NCBI GenBank assembly: GCA_014885115.2
Contig: WKLE02000208.1
Coordinates: 1 to 64,000 of the forward strand
Length of the DNA stretch: 64,000 nucleotides
Direction: 5' to 3'
Origin: Asterionellopsis glacialis
Lineage: Eukaryota; Bacillariophyta; Plagiogrammaphyceae; Rhaphoneidales; Asterionellopsidaceae
Shown: one piece after another, positions 55,213 to 64,000 of the stretch
Layout of the letters: every line of letters begins with the position of its first letter
Numbering within the stretch: position 1 is the stretch's first letter
Program-made: the position numbers and the translations under genes
Notes under the pieces: generated by a model
Database searches by the model: none
What the model was told of the DNA's origin: nothing
Seen by the model: only the letters and a program-made list of their open reading frames with translations

Positions 55213-56462
55213 TCATGATGATACACTATCGGCACATTGAGTATTTTGAGATGTTAACAGGCCTTGGTCAGTGGTCTGCATTTTTTGAGTTTCTTCGAAA
55301 AAATCCATTCGTAGAGTACTCTTGGCTGCTGAAAGAACTGTCTCTTCACCAAGTGGCAGAACTTCGTTGTAAAACCAGGGAAGTACACCTTGTACTGGTG
55401 CATTCATCAATACTCTAGAGAACCATCTTGGAACTGTGAAAAATGCAGACATTCCTTCCGATTTAAGTCCTTCACGTACAATATTTCCGTAATTAATATT
55501 TCCATGTTTTGCAGCATAGTCAAGAGATCTTCCCCACAGAGCTTGTTGAGTGATGCCAAAGACGTTTCCAACAAACATGTTCATTCCTAACCCATACCAG
55601 AACAAGGTCGACTGATTCTTCTGTTCTTGAGGAAAGTATAGTTTGTAAGTAACAGGTGTGACGACAAATGAGGTGTGGGTCATGATCACATTTCTCATTG
55701 CGTTTGGCAAGAAAGCTGGTCCAGCAGCCCTATATTGATGAACACGGAAAGAGACACAATGCAAGTTGAGTATGTCAGTAAAAAACCATTCAGAAAAGTT
55801 TGACATATTCTATGGGTATTAAAAACTTACCTTGCAAGGGGGGTCAAAGCCATTCTGGATTCAACTTGCGTGAATTTCTCCAATCCAAAATACCGTTGGA
55901 CTTCAGCACGGTTGGAAACCTGTGATTCCAATGCTGCAGAAAAGAACGGAGCTATAAATGTTTTCGTCGCAAATTTCATCTTATAGGAAAAGGTCTCCTC
56001 TTTTGTTTCCTCGGGGGGTTCCATGAGTTGCGATCCGTAGTACACAGGCTTGACGCCCATTGCTTGACTCAATGCCTGATCAACAAATTGGAATGCAAGT
56101 CCCATAATACCGTACTGTAAAAACCAAGCCACCATACTTGACGGACCGACCACTTTGTAAGGACCTAGAACGCCATCTTTGAATGTGAGACGCGCAGCCT
56201 GAGAAAACTGGCCTTTTCCAGATACTTGAGAGGAATTCATGAAGAGCGCAATTTTTTCCAACGGCATACCAGCATACCGCATCACAACACCGAACAATCC
56301 AATTCCAATCGAACGATAGGCTACAAGAATTGATTCTGCAGCCGAGTGAGAAACCCCTACCGAGTCAGCTGCCATATCAGTTTCACGACGCTGGAGAGTA
56401 GGATGTCCACGCTCAGTCATTTGCCGTTGGAGAGCAATCGTGTTCTTGTCGTTCTTGTCCAT
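55213..56462 (-). CDS. Divergent mitochondrial-carrier-like protein
   Basis: Exons 56462-55831 and 55729-55213 join in phase to 382 residues. The first carrier-like module contains YRSIGIGLFGVVMRYAGMPLEKIALFMNSSQ; its PLEKIA and following Gln resemble a weakened Px(D/E)xx(K/R) carrier signature. GPYKVVGPSSMVAWFLQYGIMGLAFQ matches the second half of a carrier repeat. Exon 2 shows TPVTYKLYFPQEQ, WYGLGMNMFVGNVFGITQQALWGRSLDYA and GMSAFFTVPRWFSRVLMNAPVQG, a similar helix-loop-helix pattern. Up to six weakly hydrophobic helices are suggested. The charged signatures are eroded, so transport activity is uncertain. Assignment to SLC25-like proteins is inference from pattern and length. Confidence 0.6.
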
Positions 56463-59400
56463 TGTTGGTTAGATATTACAGTACGAGAAGTCTGAGTACA
56501 GATCTTAAAATAATGTTCACACAAGTTGAAAGAGTTTGTTGGCGGCGGTGTTCCAAATTGACCAAAAAGCAAGGGTAGCTTGTAAAATCAGGATGCACGA
56601 GAACAGGAAGTTAAGAGAACAGATGATAGATTATTGCAGCCTTTGGTACGACTGGATCGAAACTGCAATGCTCGTGAATACTGTGAACTTGAGTAAAATG
56701 ACAAACACTATTTATTTTTTTTTGCAATTGCATGAATATCTGTCTGGACAGAAATCGTCGCTGCTGGGTGTCATCAGCCCGATCTGCCGGTATGTTTTTT
56801 GAACTAATCTTCAACGAGAAGCCCTTCGTGACGTAGAAACAATCTAGAACCTAGTAAGTAGTGCATTGGAGCAATTGATTCGAGGGAATCCAACGTTGAA
56901 GCTTCGTGACTCTGTACTAACTAAGTACTCCCTCCTCTGTTGGGTTGGAAACTATTCATTCGAAGTTCGAAGAGGAGTTCGGTTTTCGAGATAGCAGAAG
57001 ATTCGTAGTACTGCGATATGCATAACAATCTTATTTGCTGCTGGATAAAAAATCTTCGACTGTTCTCTTTTCAATCTCTAATCTGTCGATAGTTGGCTAC
57101 CAAAACTATTTTGTCAAATATACAATATTTCTCAAGTTATATGTATTAGTAAGAATGTAGATACTGTACCAAAAATAAAGATTCATGATCTTTAATACAT
57201 TTTTTCAATAGTACTACTGCCCTGAGAAGAATTTTTGTTCAGCTTGTATTTATTGATATCTATACCCTGTCGTCATTGACTCAAAATGAATGGTTCTCAT
57301 TGGAGAATCAATCGCCGTCGGAATGCAGAATTCACAACAAAAGCCGGAACCTTGACACAATCTTTCAAACAAAAAAAAGAATATTGGCGTCAGAACAAAT
57401 TCCTTAGCTGATACGACTGCACTATAATGTGTAGAAATCTACAGGACATTCAATAATTAATAGGTGTTGTAAATGGTAAGAGGTACGCTGAGGCAGCTTC
57501 TTCTCTTCATATATAAAAAGGAGGGATATCGGGACCCTTTCCGTCTAGTAAGTACTGTACAGAGCCTCTGCCACACGATTGGCACGCGAGGACCCTCCGG
57601 TGACCGTTTTTAAAACAACAACAACAGACCACTTCACTTCTTTTTTTCAATCTTCCGCAGAGATTGAAAGAATTGTCAGATCTGACAATCGTACCAAAGA
57701 TATTCCGTGATCCACATGATATTTTTAGATCCCCGTACTCTCATTAGGACTACGCGTCATCCTGGGTACTGATAAGCAAGAGTTTTCCTGGGACTGGTAA
57801 TTTTAGATCTATGATGCAGCACAGTAAATAATAAAAAGTAATACTGTAATATCATATAAAATTCATAATACAGCACAGGGAATCCACCAGAGGCTGTTGG
57901 CATATTTTACATTGTTTGACTTTACCTAGTTCTTGCCAGAGGAATCTTGATGCTGGTTCATATGCGCCTTCTCCTTCCAAAGGTCTGCCATGAACTCAAC
58001 CCATCAGGAGTTGGAATGATATTTATCTCAAAATATTACTAATATCACAATTATCTGTTGGATTATTGATTTGCTATCTAAAGTTTACTCTCTGGGGATG
58101 GAACAAAAGTACATTACTGGAAAGAAAATTCTGTGGACGTAGCAGGAAGTTATTGTATTGACAGCTATTATTTTCTAGATTCGTTTTTTCATCTTGTTGA
58201 TTCTGATCAGCTTGCAATAAATTTCCATCAACTGGTGATGAAGTATCTTTTTCCACTGTGAATGTGCCCAAATTTGATACCTTTAGATTTCTCATGTGCA
58301 CCCATTTTTAGTCTTATTAAAATACCTGTGTGTACCAAAAATTAATTTCAGCACCAGGAAACAATAGGACAACAACAAACTTATTTACAAAGCAACAACA
58401 GACAAATGTATTTTCTTTAGTCCTAAAGAAAAAAATATTTTATGGGCTACTACTTATTTTTTTGTTGTACAATATTAATGATTGTAGATGTCAAATAGTT
58501 TAGTTTAAACATCTATTCAATATATTCAATGCTAATACAGTACATAATAAAATTGCAAATTTGTGTTGGAATAGGAGAATTAAAATGAAGGCAGCAAATG
58601 ACAGAAACTAATCTATTTTTTGTCCAAACCAACAATCATCCTTGTTTTGTACTATCAGTGTCAATCTATTCAACATTAATACAGTATACAATCTTGTGGG
58701 AGAGAAGGAAGAGAAAACTACCAGAGATTGCAAGCATTAGGCAAAAAAAGTTACCAAACTTACTGTAGGAGAATTATTCAAAATTGAACATGTGTCCTTG
58801 GATGAGAAATCAAAGAACTTGAAAAATGGAAAAGGTGGTAGATAACACATCAATTAAAAATACAATTAACAATGAGAGTATCACAATAGGAAAAGGGATT
58901 ATGATCAAGTAATAAGAGAAAGTAAGGATGAAAAAGATTACACTTTTAGTGATCTGAAGGCACTCCATTGTCAGTCCTAGAAGTAATTCATGAGATTGTG
59001 TGAGAAAGAAACACTCTTACCTTATCAAAGTATATGATTAAGGAACAGAACTTTCCACGTAAGGATGGTAGACAGGGTGATGGAGGAGCATCCTATAAAA
59101 ATAGATTAACAACACAAACTAGATGTGCATTGTTATTCTATTGTCATGTCAGTCATTGAAATTTTTGTTTGATTGTTGTGCTGCGCAAGGAAATTTGGTC
59201 TCCAAAAAAGCTCAGAGAAATGTGTGTTTTTTCGAGGAGTCGGTTGGCATACTAGAGTCTACACAGCTTCTACGTTATAGTGGTTCAAAGTAGCAATATC
59301 AATTTTGGTAATTATTTTTTTGAAAAAGTGTCTACTTTGAGCTAAAATAGATTGGTATTGTAACAACTTTCCACCTATTCCAAGGGTACTATTCAAAGCG

Positions 59401-59751
59401 CATGTTACTGAAAGTTGAAAAACAACTTGTGGTCAGTTAGTTCTGTGTTGAGTTGTGGTCGCAAGCTTTTGCGTGGTGAGATAGCGGTTCAGGGTAGTTT
59501 TATTTTATACTCTAGGTCTAGAGAGTGGGACTAGTCCGGTAAAGGTACCGGTACTGGAGGTAGGTCCTACGGTAGGAATACCAGTACCTGCGGTAGCAAC
59601 GAAACTGAGACTGGCATCTTTCATCTCGTGCTCGCCCGAGGTAACAACTCATTCCAGTCTCCCTTTTACAAATTGTGTACTCGTACCCTATTCTGTGTTT
59701 CTATTGATGTTTAGTTATTATTTTGACTTATAATTACTTCGTTTTGTCACA
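56463..59751. other. 3.3-kb gene-poor, AT-rich spacer
   Basis: No gene is firmly supported. A TATATAAA box at 57510-57517 precedes a GC-richer stretch (57545-57605) ended by T runs. A minus frame at 58301-58074 (75 codons, MHMRNLKVSNLGTFTVEKD) is hydrophilic and might be a small gene or element fragment. Imperfect direct repeats around TATTCAA and TAATACAGTA lie at 58512-58545 and 58666-58692. From 58020 to 59350 the DNA is strongly AT-rich. Confidence 0.5.
59515..59605. repeat. Palindromic-word patch upstream of CWC15
   Basis: A dense run of palindromic words: GGACTAGTCC, GGTACCGGTAC, GTAGGTCCTAC and TACCAGTACC. It lies about 150-240 bp upstream of the CWC15 start and uses the same vocabulary as the tract at 7080-8275. 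Confidence 0.75.
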
Positions 59752-60743
59752 ATGACAACCGCACATAGACCAACATGGAAGGCTGCTGTGGGAAAGGCTC
59801 AAGAGGGTGGTTGGTCAGCCGGTGGGGCGGTATCTACAACACGATCATCCTTGGATGCGCCAGCACATACGAAATTAAAATATCGTGCAGAAGCCATCGA
59901 TAAGAAGGCAGCATTACGCGAATCACTCCTTAAAATGCAAGAAGCAGAATTGAAAGCTAAACAAGCTAATAAATTGAAACTTCCCAAACGTACACTCCAT
60001 CCTGAGATAGAAGAAGCAGGACGATTAAAATTATTAAAACAAACTGCCGAAGTAGATGATAAAAAGTAAGTTGTTTTTGCTTTGGTCTTTGGTCAAGATT
60101 ATGTGAACGTTTTTGGCAAGAAATAATTTATAAATAAATATTTTCTTGTAAAAAAAGAAGTGAAATGGTTGAGATATGACACACTCAAACTGCTTTCTCA
60201 CACTCAAGCATTAATTTTTGGGCTTTCTTTTTTTACTTGTTTTGGTTCAACAGAATAAGAGAAAAGTATGATGACGGTGATAATGATGATCAAGAGGAGG
60301 GTAATGAATCTGATCCTTGGAGTGATGACGATGACAACAATAATGGTAACAATGAAAGTGATTTAGATGAATCCGATTCCGATGGTGGTTCAAGTAGCGA
60401 TGATGATAGTGATGATGACGAAGATGACGAAGAAGCCTTACAGGCAGAGTTAGCTAAAATTCGCGCCGAACGCGAAGCAGCAAAGGCCAAGGCAGATGCC
60501 AGGGCTGCTGCAGAAGAAGAATCACAATTGGAAGAAGCAGCATTAATGGGTAATCCATTGTTGAATAGTGCTGGTGGAGGTGATGGTGGCCTTACGGCAA
60601 GTGGTAAAATGAAGCGTCGATGGAATGATGATGTCGTTTTTCGAAATCAAGCCAAGGGTGAACCAGAAATTAAAAAGCGATTTATTAATGATACTGTGCG
60701 AAATGACTTTCATAAGCGATTCTTGAATAAATTCATTCAATAG
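59752..60743 (+). CDS. CWC15: CWC15 spliceosome-associated protein
   Basis: Two exons (59752-60065, 60254-60743) join in phase (AA|GTAAGT ... CAG|AATAAG) to 267 residues. CWC15/Cwf15 is a small disordered component of the Prp19-related complex in activated spliceosomes. The N-terminus MTTAHRPTWKAAVGKAQEGGW carries the conserved MTTA.RPT.....G pattern. The middle is highly acidic (Asp/Ser runs coded by GATGAT repeats, about residues 110-170), followed by an Ala/Glu/Lys helix (ALQAELAKIRAEREAAKAKA). The C-terminus has the family hallmark KRRWNDDVVFRNQAKGEP and KRFINDTVRNDFHKRFLNKFI. Length is slightly above human (229). Confident. Confidence 0.95.
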
Positions 60744-60966
60744 AGGGAGGTTAGAAGTCATTCCAGAAGCTTTACAGTTTACGAAAGAGTGATCGTGGGA
60801 CATTGCAACATTAGAGAATGTACACGATAAAAATAAATATACCCAGCGCTGTACAATTTTATGGAATATTACAGGTTTCAAAAACAAGTTGATGATACGA
60901 TAACAAAGGCATACAGCATATAAATATAGTGGGGTCATTGTTGCCAATCAATTCTCATTCATGATT

Positions 60967-61677
60967 TCATGATGCACGTAGATCTAGAGATTCTTCTTTC
61001 TTGGTCGTGTAAACAACCAATGTTTTACACCAGGGTATCCATGTTTTCCCCATACGCGTCTTTTTCCAACCAGCAGCACAGGACGGATCATTTGTGGCCT
61101 GAGGCACGCCTGACTTTTTATATTCGTGCAGTTTTGATTTCATCATATCCACAATTTCTGGATGTTGCAAAGCAATGTTCTGCCGTTCTTCCTTGTCGTG
61201 ATCCAGGTCAAACAACAGATATTGTGTCTCATTATCCTTCCAATTTTGTTATCGAAGTGCTGGTCCGTGAACACCCACTTGAGAATCAGTAATACCCATG
61301 TACACCTCGTCTCTGGCAGATTCACCTCCACGAAGAGCATCGAATTGGTTCACACCATCTTTCCCTACAGCATGACTTCGGTAACCAACCTTATTGAGAA
61401 CTTGAGGAAGTGTTTCTTCATCCAAGGGCAAACCAATTGTTGAATCTGTTTTTATAAAATTGTTAATTCCAGTATGGAGCGGATACCGTCCTGATATGAT
61501 GGCACTTCGAGTAGGAGAACAGGAAGGTAGGACGTAGTAGTTTGATAAGTATATACCGTGGTCGGCCAAAGAGTCCGCTACAGGAGTTTCAATGCCAGTA
61601 CCATGTAAACCTAAATCGTGTGATCCTAGATCATCCATTATCACAAATAGAATATTTGGTTTGTACGAGCCTTCCAT
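60967..61677 (-). pseudogene. Broken arylsulfatase-type sulfatase
   Basis: The 5' part reads [23 protein letters not shown] with the metal-binding Asp pair, followed by the formylglycine signature [19 protein letters not shown] (C-S-P-T-R intact) and YRSHAVGK. Immediately afterwards the normal GKWHLG... segment is missing: the frame jumps to [36 protein letters not shown], which belongs near the C-terminal third of family members. The TAA at 61249-61251 then stops it. Beyond the stop the same frame continues QNWKDNETQYLLFDLDHDKEERQNIALQHPEI, the family's C-terminal LFDL..D..E..N motif, ending at 60967. So a large central part (perhaps 200-300 residues) is absent and one nonsense codon is present. 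No signal peptide is seen at the start. A short protein could still be made, but it would lack the catalytic Lys and His of the centre. Confidence 0.8.
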
Positions 61678-62422
61678 GCCATGTCCATTTTCTGTTTGGT
61701 TCTATTGAGATTTTGCTTGAGGTCATCACCTTAGATGCCCAAAGCATTGTAGGCCAAGCGTAGGAAAAGAGCAGGAAGCAACGAAGGAATCATTTTTCCT
61801 CATTGTGGAAATATTATGGCAGACTTTAATGTGTCAAATGTCAGGGGGGGTTCTTTCAAAGGCAGACTGATCACAGTTTGACGCCTAACGGTGTCAAGGA
61901 GATTGATTTTTCCGCCTGGGCATCAATAGAACATTGCCTTGAAATTTTTCAAAGAAAAAAAAACTGAACAGTATGAAGTAGTCAACTATTATTTACCTAA
62001 AATTTAATAAAAGGTACCGTAGGTCCTTCGTTCGTAGTCCTACCTGGAAGTACCCTCTCTCTAGAGTCCTACCAAGAAGTAAAATCCCAAAAGTTGAAGG
62101 GGGGCAATGGTAGATAGGGGGTTCTACAGGTACCACAAGTACATGGTTGCATGCGTTCATACGACAAGGTCCTACAGTATAGACCTATTCCCCTCCTACT
62201 GAACGTATCTGACCAAGACGATCGCTGGGACCCGCAAAACATTGCTCTAGCCACCACTCTTGAACTCGCCTCTCCATCCAAGCCATCACCCATCACCCGT
62301 CGTCGGCATCGGCATCATGCCTGAAGTGATTGATCACGGTTTGGAGATTCGGAATCTAAAAAATAAATAAACTATTGCACAAATTCGAAAGTAGGTCGTT
62401 CCTTGTCTAAGGCTACTCAGAT
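61678..62422. other. Divergent spacer with palindromic words
   Basis: About 745 bp between the sulfatase remnant and the TcdA-like gene. A patch at 62012-62070 contains AGGTACCGTAGGTCC, GTAGTCCTACCTGG and CTCTAGAGTCCTACC, related to other spacer tracts in the window. No gene is supported. Confidence 0.45.
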
Positions 62423-63514
62423 ATGATGACAATTAAAACAATCCTATTCTTGTTTTTCTTTCAGGCACTTTCATTGTCAAGAGCATTCCTTTCTAAAACG
62501 AGAATTCCCCGTATTCCTATTAAAGAGCATAAAATCAAATATCTCAATTTCTTTTCCAGACCTAACCGACACTGCATATCTGCTCTCCCAAATGATGAAT
62601 CTTCATCGCAATCAACAAATATTGTTGTAAACGGAGGAGAAGACGACCTGATGGATCAACGACACTTACGTTTTGCAGGTGTAGGCAGATTATATGTCAC
62701 GGCTGATAACAAATCTAGGTTAGAATCAGAAACAGAATTAGATGCCCATCTATCAGTTGTTGAGCGTCTGACAAAATCAACTGTGGCTGTGTTTGGCTTG
62801 GGTGGTGTTGGTTCTTGGTCAGCGGAAGCGTTATGTCGTAGTGGTGTTGGAAACCTGATTTTAATTGACCTTGATGATATCTGCATTAGCAACACCAATC
62901 GACAACTGCATGCCACGTCGTCCTCAGTTGGTCGTTTTAAAATTGATGAAATGAAAAAGAGACTTTTAGATATTAATCCTCATTGCAACATCACCAATAT
63001 TCATGAGTTTATCAGTACTGACAATGTTCATGAAGTCCTTGATAGAATGCTACCAGAACTAGACGTTTGTCTTGATGCGATAGACGGCACGAAAGAAAAG
63101 ACAGCCCTAATAGCTGCTTGTACAGAGAAGGAGATACCTATTGTAACGTGTGGTGGAGCTGCCGGGCGTCTCGACCCAAAGTTTATTGAAGTAGATGACT
63201 TGACACGTGTCGACTATGATCGTCTTCTTCGTGCTGTACGAAAGAATCTTCGCAAAAAATACGGCTTTAAAAAGGGCTTGGAAAAAAAAGAAACGTTGAA
63301 AGGTAAAAGACCGAAAAAATGGGGCATCCAAGCTGTCTATTCGACAGAAATGCCAAAAGAGCTTCCGCCAGGAGAAGATGCATCATCACTTCGACGTTGC
63401 GATGGTGCCCTTGGAACCGCCTGCTTCGTCACTGGAACGTTTGGCTTTGTGGCCGCAAGTAGAGTTATTGACATGCTAGCAAACGATAACATGATTGTTC
63501 CAAGAACCGGTTAA
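62423..63514 (+). CDS. TCDA: TcdA/CsdL-like E1-type enzyme (tRNA t6A dehydratase), probably plastid
   Basis: A single exon of 363 residues. The family (bacterial TcdA/YgdL, yeast Tcd1/2) adenylates and cyclises N6-threonylcarbamoyladenosine in tRNA to its cyclic form. Visible motifs: RFAGVGRLYV (about residue 88; the family usually has RFGG..RLYG), nucleotide-binding GLGGVGSWSAEALCRSGVG (about residue 124), LIDLDDICISNTNRQLHA, DVCLDAIDGTKEKTALI, PIVTCGGAAGRLDP and a Lys-rich insertion before the C-terminal GALGTACFVTGTFGFVAAS. N-terminus: signal peptide MMTIKTILFLFFFQALSLSRA, then FLSKTRIPRIP, again a Phe-first junction typical of diatom plastid precursors. The ATGs at 62423 and 62426 are equivalent. 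Assignment to the family is strong; plastid location is inference. Confidence 0.9.
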   Translation: MMTIKTILFLFFFQALSLSRAFLSKTRIPRIPIKEHKIKYLNFFSRPNRHCISALPNDESSSQSTNIVVNGGEDDLMDQRHLRFAGVGRLYVTADNKSRLESETELDAHLSVVERLTKSTVAVFGLGGVGSWSAEALCRSGVGNLILIDLDDICISNTNRQLHATSSSVGRFKIDEMKKRLLDINPHCNITNIHEFISTDNVHEVLDRMLPELDVCLDAIDGTKEKTALIAACTEKEIPIVTCGGAAGRLDPKFIEVDDLTRVDYDRLLRAVRKNLRKKYGFKKGLEKKETLKGKRPKKWGIQAVYSTEMPKELPPGEDASSLRRCDGALGTACFVTGTFGFVAASRVIDMLANDNMIVPRTG

Positions 63515-63609
63515 AAGAAACGGTATAAATGACTCAAAAACTACATGATCTAAAAATGCTTTGTACTAACTTCGCACATTCATTACGCAATTGCCCTAGT
63601 ATAGCTGAG

Positions 63610-64000
63610 TTACGCGTAGGCTACGGTCATGTCATTCAGAACACCACAGGTGTTCTCACCCATGGCGACATAAGCGTATCCATTCATTCCCCAATTGGAT
63701 GACCATTGATTACGGATGATCCAGTAGCCTTCACGGGATCCATCATCTTTGCTTCCGCCACTATCTTTGCTATTGCTTCCATCTTCGTCATAGTCTTCTT
63801 GGTCATTAACGTCGTAAAATGCATAACCTACTGCTTGCACACAATGGTTCATATCAAGAAAACCGGATCCGCATCCTAAACTAGAGGTGATGATTCCTCC
63901 CGCATAGTCCTGCCAAAGTGACGCCTCGAGACAAACAGTGGCTGGCCCATACGTTGCAACATTTTGTAGTGCGACCATCTCGTTTTGCTCATCACAATCA
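63610..64000 (-). CDS. Papain-family cysteine protease, C-terminal part (runs off window)
   Basis: Only the last roughly 130 residues are in view; the 5' part, including the catalytic Cys, lies beyond 64000. The sequence GPATVCLEASLWQDYAGGIIT, then NHCVQAVGY with the catalytic His and GYWIIRNQWSSNWGMNGYAYVAMGENTCGV with the catalytic Asn, is the classic end of a C1A protease. Between them is an acidic, Ser/Gly-rich insertion (YDEDGSNSKDSGG) that is longer than in papain or cathepsins. The stop is at 63610-63612. Such proteases act in vacuoles or are secreted. Confidence 0.92.
   Translation of the reverse strand, partial: DCDEQNEMVALQNVATYGPATVCLEASLWQDYAGGIITSSLGCGSGFLDMNHCVQAVGYAFYDVNDQEDYDEDGSNSKDSGGSKDDGSREGYWIIRNQWSSNWGMNGYAYVAMGENTCGVLNDMTVAYA

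Noticed and set aside
58074..58301. 75-codon minus frame in the gene desert
   Set aside because: Hydrophilic composition is protein-like but no family, start context or partner exon could be shown.

Overview
The window looks like nuclear DNA of a diatom. The coding genes are separated by compact spacers and carry GT-AG introns, mostly about 90-240 bp long. Three proteins (DNL zinc finger, DTWD, TcdA-like) begin with a signal peptide followed by a Phe-initiated transit peptide, in the style of the diatom ASAFAP plastid signal. The retroelement remnant resembles the diatom CoDi group of Ty1/copia elements. The species cannot be fixed from the sequence. There are two assembly gaps (51907-52051 and 53591-53594).

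Layout. 0.4-6.6 kb: NOL10/Enp2 and AP-2 alpha-adaptin on the minus strand. 6.6-9.2 kb: a long spacer rich in GTAC palindromes, then a small spliced gene of unknown function. 9.2-27 kb: three related EGF-repeat, single-pass membrane proteins, all on the minus strand. The first two are recent direct duplicates with shared upstream DNA, and they are separated by about 11 kb of decayed transposons (a copia gag/protease, a Mutator-like transposase tail and a second RNase-H-like transposase). 28.5-44 kb: a dense housekeeping block of DBP5/DDX19 helicase, SPOUT1-type methyltransferase, plastid-type DNL zinc-finger protein, VAC14, SMC2 (seven exons with one frameshifting base) and alpha-N-acetylglucosaminidase. 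44-56.5 kb: a zinc-finger-like unknown, a charged conserved unknown, a DTWD tRNA-modifying enzyme, a zinc-ribbon/Tudor-like/SANT protein, a PSI-repeat membrane protein and a divergent mitochondrial-carrier-like protein. 56.5-59.7 kb: a gene-poor AT-rich spacer. 59.7-64 kb: splicing factor CWC15, a broken sulfatase, a TcdA/ThiF-type enzyme and the 3' end of a papain-family protease.

There is no operon logic. Most genes are unrelated housekeeping functions (ribosome assembly, endocytosis, mRNA export, chromosome condensation, phosphoinositide control, splicing, tRNA modification). The accessory and most distinctive part is the EGF-membrane family at 9-27 kb. Its members share a cytoplasmic C-terminal tail that is more conserved than the rest of the cytoplasmic region, differ in number of EGF units, and sit around a transposon graveyard. 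A second recurring theme is a set of palindromic GTAC / TAGGACCTA words confined to spacers.
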